Shown: piece after piece, positions 57,387 through 64,000 of the stretch
Layout: each line of letters opens with the position of its first letter
How positions within the stretch are numbered: the stretch's first letter is position 1
Source of the DNA: Apodemus sylvaticus
Lineage: Eukaryota > Chordata > Mammalia > Rodentia > Muridae
DNA: 64,000 nucleotides
NCBI RefSeq assembly: GCF_947179515.1
Contig: NC_067491.1
Coordinates: forward strand, 3,956,812 to 4,020,811
Direction: 5' to 3'
Program-made: the position numbers and the translations under genes
Notes under the pieces: model-generated
Database searches by the model: none
The model's input: the letters and a program-made list of their open reading frames with translations, nothing else
Told to the model about the DNA's origin: nothing

Positions 57387-57459
57387 ATGTGCACGAGTAC
57401 ATGGATCTGTGTGTGTATATGTATGTGTGTGTATGTGTGTGTGTGTGTGTGTGTGTGCT
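57237..57459 (+). repeat. Compound (GT)n/(GA)n microsatellite, duplicated
   Basis: (GT)n then (GA)n at 57,237-57,298; gtgcacgagtacatagatct; (GT)n and (GA)n again at 57,321-57,386; gtgcacgagtacatggatct; (GT)n at 57,409-57,459. The spacer and both tracts are tandemly duplicated. Histidine/threonine and serine/leucine frames here are artefacts. Confidence 0.96.
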
Positions 57460-57840
57460 TGTATGGTATTTATAGATATGTGGTACGCATAGCTGAGTTG
57501 ATATGTGTGCATGCACTGTATATTCATGAATGCTAACTCTGGAAGTCTTCAGGGTAAAAACACCAATTGCAGTAAACAAAATGTAAACGTTTCTAGAAGT
57601 GACTGTATTGTGCATAGTTCTCTCACATTGTTTCACAGAGGAGCAACACACTTGGAAATGTATCATAAAATTCCAGCCGATTTTGATAATTCTTAAGCCA
57701 AAAGGTATTTATGGTTCACATAAAATAATAGAACGGGAGGTAGAAGTCCTTACACAGTAGACATTTAAAAGAGTAATTTTTTAAAGTGAATGAATAAGAA
57801 AAATCTGGCAAATTTAAAACTGAATCTATATTAAAAAAGT

Positions 57841-57860
57841 CTCTGAATGTCCCATGCAGA
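57841..57860 (+). promoter_or_regulatory. Predicted 3' splice acceptor of OR 4
   Basis: ctctgaatgtcccatgcag with AG at 57,858-57,859, about 25 bp before the ATG at 57,885, the same arrangement as for the tandem ORs. Confidence 0.5.
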
Positions 57861-57884
57861 TCTAAAAGAACCCGGAAATCAGTG

Positions 57885-58820
57885 ATGAGGAACCAAACTG
57901 TTGCAACTTTCATCTTGCTGGGACTGACAGATGACCAGCAACTGCAGGTTTTCGTCTTTATCATTCTCTTCTTCACCTACACACTGAGCATCTCTGGAAA
58001 TCTGGCCATCATTTCGCTCATCATAGTGGATCCTCACCTTAAAACAGCCATGTACTATTTCCTTAAGAACTTTGCTTTCTTAGAGGTCTCGTTCACATCT
58101 GCAAGCATCCCCAGATATCTGTATAATATAGCAACAGGTGACAAAATGATTACCTATAATGCCTGTGTTGCCCAAGTATTTTTTACTGGCCTCTTTGGAG
58201 TAACTGAATTTTTCCTTCTAGCTGCCATGTCCTATGACCGTTATGTGGCCATCTGCAGGCCACTGCACTATTTGACTACCATGAATACGGCAGTCTGCAG
58301 AAGACTTGTGTTTTGTTGTTGGGTAGCTGGTTTGTGTATTTTAATTCCCCCACTTAGCCTGGTCCTAAATCTGGAGTTCTGTAATTCCAATATCATTGAT
58401 CACTTTATCTGTGATGTTTCTCCTCTCCTAAAAATCTCTTGTTCGGACACTTGGTTCATGGAGCAGACAGTTCTCATCTGCGCTGTACTGACGCTCATTA
58501 TAACGCTGGTGTGTGTTGTTCTCTCCTATGTTAATATCATCAAGACAGTTCTTAGATTCCCTTCTGCCCAGCAGAGGAAAAAGGCCTTCTCTACCTGTTC
58601 TTCCCACATGATTGTGGTTTCCATCACCTATGGCAGCTGCATCTTCATCTACATCAAGCCTTCAGCAAAGGAGGAGGTGGCCATCAACAAGGGTGTGACA
58701 GTTCTCACTACTTCCATTGCCCCTATGCTAAACCCCTTCATCTACACACTTAGGAATAGGCAAGTCAAGCAAGCCTTCTATGACTCAATAAGAAGAATTA
58801 TAGCATTTTCCAAGAAATAA
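57885..58820 (+). CDS. Olfactory receptor 4, OR6C-like, diverged, intact
   Basis: Class II odorant receptor of 311 residues, single exon, intact. I start it at the ATG of MRNQTVATF; the codon before is GTG, an unlikely start. Landmarks: NQT glycosylation site at 3, SISGNL in TM1, LKTAMYYFLKNFAFLE, AMSYDRYVAICRPLHY after TM3, extracellular loop 2 FCNSNIIDHFICDVSPLLKISC, KAFSTCSSHMIVVSITYG in TM6 and PMLNPFIYTLRNRQVKQAF in TM7. LKTAMYYF departs from the LKTPMYFF of its neighbours. It lies about 25 kb from the tandem set and on the opposite strand, with clearly lower similarity, so it belongs to another branch of the same subfamily. AATAAA at 58,836 is a possible polyadenylation signal. Confidence 0.95.
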   Translation: MRNQTVATFILLGLTDDQQLQVFVFIILFFTYTLSISGNLAIISLIIVDPHLKTAMYYFLKNFAFLEVSFTSASIPRYLYNIATGDKMITYNACVAQVFFTGLFGVTEFFLLAAMSYDRYVAICRPLHYLTTMNTAVCRRLVFCCWVAGLCILIPPLSLVLNLEFCNSNIIDHFICDVSPLLKISCSDTWFMEQTVLICAVLTLIITLVCVVLSYVNIIKTVLRFPSAQQRKKAFSTCSSHMIVVSITYGSCIFIYIKPSAKEEVAINKGVTVLTTSIAPMLNPFIYTLRNRQVKQAFYDSIRRIIAFSKK

Positions 58821-58835
58821 GACATGGTGAAACCC

Positions 58836-58841
58836 AATAAA
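58836..58841 (+). terminator. Possible polyadenylation signal of OR 4
   Basis: AATAAA 16 bp after the stop codon; another AATAAA-like site near 59,024. OR 3'UTRs are usually longer than 16 bp, so the later one may be used. Confidence 0.25.
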
Positions 58842-60032
58842 CATGGACAGTAAACCTCCCAAACGTCTGGGTCAGGTTGACATTTCCTGAACACTCTTTC
58901 TCATTGCGGTCAACTGACATTCCTGCTCCCACAAATCTCATTTAGGATCACATCCTTTCATGTGTGCTAATAGCTTTCAGAAACCATAACCCCTGTTTCA
59001 CTTGAAAATTAAGAATACCAAAAAAATAATAAAGTAAAATAAAACAACAGAGAAGTAATTGCCCGAAGATTTTTACATCTTCAGCAAAAAAAAAAAAGAA
59101 ACCATTGTTTCTTCTAATCCAAAACTTTCAATTTATTTATTTACTGGTTCACTTAATTAGTTCATTTAATTGGTGTATATTCTCCTTAAAGTAGGTGCTA
59201 TTGAGGTCCTAAAAACAGAAAATGACAAAAGCCAAACAAAAACAAACAAATAAAAAAAAAAATCATACCCCCTCCCCACCATGTACTCTCAGAAATACAA
59301 AGGAGAAATGGGAACCAGCCAGTGAACAGATAATCAAAATGTTGCATATGGATAGCAGGGAATGCTTTTGACCATAAAATAGGATAAAGTTCTATCATAT
59401 TTAATACAGGAAGGATAGAGACGATTGTGTAAAATAAGTCAGGCACAGAGAGGGAAATATGTGGGTTATAGAAGGGCTGATCTCAGAGAAGTTGAGAGTA
59501 GATTAGTGTTATCAGAAGCTAGGAGGGTAATGAGGAAGAGAAAGCTGAGAAAAGTTTAATTAAATCACAGGTAAGTAAAATATGGTGGCTATAGAGATAA
59601 TAATAGCATACTATATAATTCAGAAAGTTTGAAAATGAATTTTGAATGTTTTTATCATACAGAAATTACTAATTCTTGAAGAAACACAATTTCTATTCTG
59701 ATTTGGCTATTACACAGTGTTCTCTTGTATCAAGACACCATCTGATACTTCATTAATATGTACACCTTTATATTTTAATTCACGTTTAAAAATAATTAAT
59801 ATGTAATAAAATAACTCTAAAAATAAAATGGCTTACACTGAAATAGATACATGAAAGAAAATAAGCCTTTTGATATCATAAAATATCAAAAATAATCATT
59901 TATGTTCCTTAAAATGAATCATGTAATATGTTTTTGATGGTTTACTTATTGTTTTCAATAAATTTCTACCACAGTGACCCCTCCCTTGACTCCTAATCCT
60001 TCACACTTTTCCTCTGGTCTAAATCTTGCCCA
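58842..60032. other. OR 4 downstream sequence, nothing else recognised
   Basis: AT-rich; no frame, SINE or LINE that I can support. Confidence 0.45.
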
Positions 60033-60273
60033 GGATGTGAGGGTGGTCTGACTGAGACATCTGTTACACCATTGGTCACTGCCAAGGTTGATCTGCTGAT
60101 CTGGACCACTAGGTGGGTCTACCCTCCCTTCCTCGCCACTCCATGTGAGTTCATCCCTCCTGAAGTTTCTCCATCAAAGAGGACAACCTTCCCTGAACAG
60201 AGGAGGACCTGTCTTCAGCCAAGGGTATAGGAGTAGATGTGCCTCCTACTAGAACCTCCAAACAAGCTCTCAA
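60033..60273 (+). pseudogene. Rn7sk-ps: 7SK snRNA pseudogene, 3'-truncated
   Basis: 7SK RNA holds P-TEFb inactive as part of the 7SK snRNP. The copy begins at the mature 5' end (ggatgtgagggtggtctgac), keeps gacatctgttacaccattgg, gaggacaaccttccctgaac, gtcttcagccaagggtatag and agaacctccaaacaagctct, and stops after about 240 of the usual 330 or so bases. Many changes are scattered through it. There is no upstream TATA or proximal element in the expected places and no terminal T-run, so it is a retroposed dead copy. The symbol is descriptive. Confidence 0.92.
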
Positions 60274-60394
60274 AAATATTCATATTTTAAAGGGTATCAA
60301 ATTAACAACAATCAAAATCCTAAACGTTATGGGTTTGTTTTTTTTTTTCAAAAAGTAAGGCATTTAAAGTTTAAAAGAATAAACTGGAAATAGT

Positions 60395-60490
60395 TTTCTT
60401 AAAATAAGAGTCTCTATATAGCTCTGTCTATCCTAAAGCTGACCTCAAACTTATAGAGTCTGCTTATCTCTGCCTCCTGAGTGCTGAACT
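60395..60490 (-). repeat. B1 SINE fragment
   Basis: gagtctctatatagctctgt and ctctgcctcctgagtgctg are antisense B1 phrases; both ends are lost. Confidence 0.7.
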
Positions 60491-60867
60491 ATTCTGAGAC
60501 ATCTTTTAATTGCAATATGCCACCTGTATATACATATATTAAATTACACAAAATGCCAGTAGTGTAAATAAACATATGCCAAGAAAGAATCAAAATAGTA
60601 AAGTAAACTGCATATATGAATGCTGAAAACTTAGGAAAGTGTCTTAAGGGAATATGCAAAAAATAATGCTGCCATTTTAATACACGGTAAAGGCACAGAG
60701 CGTTCACCACAGTTCATCCAAAGTGCCTTTGTTTTCAGTATCACAGTTCTTAAGTCGCAGGTCTCTACCATAATGGACTGTCAACCCTGAAGGAAGAAAC
60801 AGCCAAGCACTCACTTCTTTGAGTATGAATAATGCCTAGGCTTTCAAGTATCTTGAAAATATGAATT

Positions 60868-60870
<3 letters not shown>
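60491..60870. other. Intergenic, nothing recognised
   Basis: No supported feature. Confidence 0.4.
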
Positions 60871-60924
<54 letters not shown>

Positions 60925-61052
60925 TATATATACATGTATATATACATATATACATATACATATATCATACATATACATCATATACATATCCATGTATATG
61001 TGTATGTATACATATATATACATATATATGTGTGTGTGTATATATATATGTT
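60871..61052 (+). repeat. (TA)n / (TATACA)n low-complexity tract
   Basis: About 45 bp of pure TA followed by mixed tatatacatgtatat units and a short GT run. The 71-residue tyrosine/isoleucine frame is an artefact. Confidence 0.96.
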
Positions 61053-61424
61053 CAAATGTATCTGAGTGACTATTAATAGAAAACTAAAGGAATAAATGCT
61101 TTCTGCAAACAAAGATGAAATATACCAAAACATTTGCAACCAATGATGGATGTTAATTCTAATATAAATGTTTTCTGCACTTTACATTATCTAAGACTAT
61201 AAATGAAAATTGAGCTCAATTTATTATACGTTGACAATCTTTGTGTCATTTCTATTTGTTTTGAGATGCATATTTAAACAACATGATGCTTTTATATACA
61301 TGGGGGAATGGGTACAACAGTTAAGCAATTTAACATACCTGTAATCTCAAATTTTGCCTTTATTTTCTATCTAGTAAAATCATCTAGGATCTCACAAATG
61401 TTTCAATATAAAATGCAGTAATAT
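61053..61424. other. AT-rich spacer
   Basis: Nothing recognised. Confidence 0.4.
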
Positions 61425-61426
61425 AA

Positions 61427-61545
61427 ACCAGGCATGGTAGTACATCCCTGAAGTCCCAACACTCTCAGAAGACTAAAATAGCAAGATCAGGAGTTTAAAG
61501 TCACTTCAGACTACATTGTAAGAACTAGTCTCAAAACTCTAAATG
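61427..61545 (+). repeat. Old B1/PB1-type SINE
   Basis: accaggcatggtagtacatc, gaagtcccaacactctcaga, aagatcaggagtttaaagtc and gaactagtctcaaaactcta follow the 7SL-derived B1 framework with many changes. Confidence 0.7.
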
Positions 61546-61689
61546 AAGCTTTTTAAAAAATCAGTATTATTAACTCAAGTCTTTTGGGAGGTAGGACAGA
61601 ACACTTATTCATTTTCTTCCTGCAACCTTACTGTTTCCCTTCATTTTTATATTTTTTTCCTCTTATGAAAAATAGGATTTTTTTCTCTA

Positions 61690-62300
61690 CTCTATATCCC
61701 GATTACAGTGTACTTCCATCTACTTCTCCCAGTTCCTTCCCCTTTCCCTCCCCCTCCAGATCCACTCCCTTTTGGTCTTTCATTAGAAAAAATATAATTC
61801 TAAGAGATAACAATGAAACATGACAAAATAAAATATAGTAAGACAAAGCTAAAGCCATCGTTGAAGTTGAGCAAGACAACCCAAGAGAAGGAAGAGTCCC
61901 AAGAGCAGCACAAGAATCAGAGACCCTCTCATTCTCACACTCAGGAGTCCCATAAAAAGTACTAAAGTCACTTAGAAAAAGCCATAGGGAAACTACTACT
62001 TTAGAAGCTTTACAAGTCACACACACACACACAAAGGTTTTATATGTAATTATCCTACAATGGGGCAAAAATGCCCCTACCAGACACCACAAGATAACAA
62101 AAAGTCCAATGCCAAAAAATGGGTTACCCCTTTGGGGGTTGTTAACAAGTAAGATCCCACAGACCCCCAAATGCTAAGCCCACCCTCAGCATTCAGACAT
62201 GTCCTAGCAGAGGAAATAATGAACAGGCAGAAGGAAGAATGGATGAATGAGTCAGAGACTGTGGCTGGAGAATCTTGCATCTCGGACTGACTAGCAAGCA
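61690..62300 (-). repeat. Old rodent L1 3'UTR
   Basis: Antisense L1 3'UTR, recognised from the pyrimidine-rich edge (ccctccccctccagatccac) and cctctcattctcacactcagg. (CA)n at about 62,018-62,033. The 155-residue minus-strand frame inside it has no protein-family features and is a chance frame in 3'UTR. Confidence 0.6.
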
Positions 62301-62639
62301 GGATGTTTATTTATACAGATTCCATAACAGAGGCAAACTTATGATTTCAAAAGAAATACAGATCATATCACATTGTCCCTGGACATGTGTTACAAGTACA
62401 GAGAGATAGGTATTACCAATCTCAAATCATTTTAGACTACATAAGCATTTATGACATATAACATCTTATTCTTCAGAAAAGTGAAACATTAAACACATAG
62501 AAATATATCTGAGTTCCCAAGCCTTGAACAATGCACAGTGATTGAAGGACAACTTGTAAGTTAACCTAACTTAAAAGTTTAAAAGCTCTCGCAGGCTGCA
62601 GGCCAATGTATTCTACTCACTTCTTTTCTCTTGGTTTTT
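62301..62639. other. Spacer between two L1 3'UTR pieces
   Basis: Nothing recognised. Confidence 0.35.
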
Positions 62640-64000
62640 TTGTTTAAAAGACTGGCTATAACTCTTGTTATCCGCTTTACATCCCGATCATAGCCCCCTC
62701 CCTCCTCTTCTTCCTGTCCCACCCTTTCAAAACTTCCCATTGTCCCCTCCTCTTCTCCTTAGAAGACACTGAGAGAGACACTTCCTCCTTGAGTGTCCTC
62801 CCACTCAAGCATCTAGCCCAGAAGAACTAGGCACATCCTCTCCCAACGAGGCCCAACCAGGCAATTCAGTTAGAGGAAGGGGATGTCATGGCAAGAACAG
62901 AGTTAGAGTCAGCCCTCCCCCGGCCCCCTCTTCACTTGTTAGGGGACTCACAGGAGCATCAAGCCACACATTTACTACAAATGTGTAGGCGGTCCAGTTC
63001 CTGTATGCTCTCTTGTGGGTGGCCCAGACTCTATGAGCCCCCATGGTCCCAGGTTAGTAGACTATGTGGGTCTTCTTACAGTGTCCTTGATCTCTCCCAT
63101 TTTCTCACTTCTGTCTCCTAGAGCTCTACCTGACGTTTGACTTTGGGAATCTACATCTGCCTCTGGTGCTGGAAGAAGCTTCTCTGGAGACAGTTATGCT
63201 AGGTTCCGTCAGCAAATATAGCAGAGTATCATTAACAAGAGTTGGCTCTGTCACATGGAATGCAAATGGTTAGGGCAATCATTGGATGGCTGTTCCCTCA
63301 GTCTCTTCTCCATCTTTATCTCTGCACATCTTGTAGGCAAGACAAATTTTGGGTTGAAGATTTTGTGGGTAGATTGATGTCCCCCTCCCTCCTCTGAAAG
63401 TTCTGCCTGGCTACAGAAGGTGGCCACTTCAGTCTCTATGTCCTCCTTTGGGAGGAATCTTAGCTAAGGTACCACCCCCCTCCACCTGTATCCTCCCCCA
63501 TCCCAGGCCTCCAGCTAGTCAACAACTCATCAGAGATACACAAACCTTCCTCCCCCACTGCTGATTTCAATTTTCACTCCCAGTCCTTTCTCACCTCTCC
63601 TCTCCCCACACCTGATTGCCATCCCCATTCCCCTCCTCAACTCCACTCCTACCTAGTTCTCTCTATATATCCACCTCCAATGACTACTTAGCTTCACCTT
63701 CTGACTGAGATTTGAGAATATTCTCTTGGAACCTCCATATTAGCCAGTTTCTTTGAGTCTGTGGATTGTAACATGGTTATCCTACACTTTGTAGCTAATG
63801 CTCACTTGTGAGTACATACTATAAGTATCTTTCTGACCCTGGGTTAGTTTGCTCAGGATGATAGTTTCAAGTTCTAGCCATTTGCCTGCAAAATTTATAA
63901 TGTCTTTGTTTTAAGTAGCCAGATAGTATTCTATTCTTTGTTCATTCTTCAGTTGAGGAACATCTACATGTTCCAAAATACTCAGGATTAATGGTCAAAT
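62640..64000 (-). mobile_element. Old rodent L1, 3'UTR and ORF2 end, cut by window
   Basis: Antisense 3'UTR with the typical pyrimidine-rich 3' edge (62,680-62,760: tcatagccccctccctcctc), then from about 63,790 the ORF2 tail: tgtgagtacatactataagt, gctcaggatgatagtttcaa and tagccatttgcctgcaaaat are the old-L1 versions of the ORF2 end. The element continues past the right edge. Confidence 0.75.

Noticed and set aside
57154..57666. 170-residue minus-strand frame rich in His-Thr and Ser-Leu
   Set aside because: It covers the GT/GA microsatellite; open only because the repeat lacks stops.
60033..60273. Functional 7SK gene
   Set aside because: Lacks the 3' third, the terminal T-run and the upstream Pol III elements, and has many substitutions.
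61703..62170. 155-residue minus-strand frame
   Set aside because: Lies in an old antisense L1 3'UTR; composition has no domain or signal I recognise.

Overview
The window is nuclear DNA of a murid rodent. It is dense in rodent-specific repeats (B1, B2, B3 and B4 SINEs, Lx-like and younger L1 LINEs, rodent LTR-type repeats) and long dinucleotide microsatellites, and its only intact genes are four single-exon olfactory receptors (ORs). The ORs resemble the OR6C group of class II receptors, which I know as a large clustered subfamily in rodents. Mus and Rattus cannot be separated with confidence; I saw no rat-type ID element, which is weak evidence against rat.

Layout. About 1-36,200 is a threefold tandem duplication. 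Each unit runs, in + orientation: old L1 3'UTR, downstream flank with B4 and B3 SINEs, OR gene on the minus strand, conserved upstream flank. Unit 1 is about 1-18,100 (OR at 10021-10959), unit 2 about 20,041-26,570 (OR at 22347-23285), unit 3 about 26,690-36,200 (OR at 32092-33030). Unit 1 is swollen by a full-length L1 (1174-7101), a 450-bp polypyrimidine tract and a pile-up of L1 3' ends (14,707-16,440). Unit 2 lacks about 2-3 kb of downstream flank. Unit 3 carries its own B1, B2 and L1 insertions.

About 36,200-57,200 is a repeat-rich spacer: an old L1, a twin-primed L1 inside a B1 (38,434-40,470), an Rpap3 processed pseudogene (about 40,620-47,735) split by a near-full-length L1 that itself carries a B2, an LTR nested inside an older LTR-like repeat (50,366-51,236), and old L1 remnants with an inverted repeat (52,877-53,405).

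About 57,200-64,000 holds a fourth, more diverged OR on the plus strand (57885-58820), a 3'-truncated 7SK RNA pseudogene (60,033-60,273) and old L1 3'UTRs running off the right edge.

Biology. The ORs are independently transcribed chemoreceptor genes, not an operon. The sequence suggests noncoding 5' exons joined just upstream of each start codon: splice acceptors are visible 20-30 bp upstream of each ATG, and a shared candidate first exon with a donor lies 1.4-2.5 kb upstream in all three tandem units. A final 103-residue block identical in the three tandem ORs suggests recent gene conversion. I saw no CRISPR, operon, prokaryotic or otherwise unprecedented system; the notable content is the duplication and retroelement stratigraphy.
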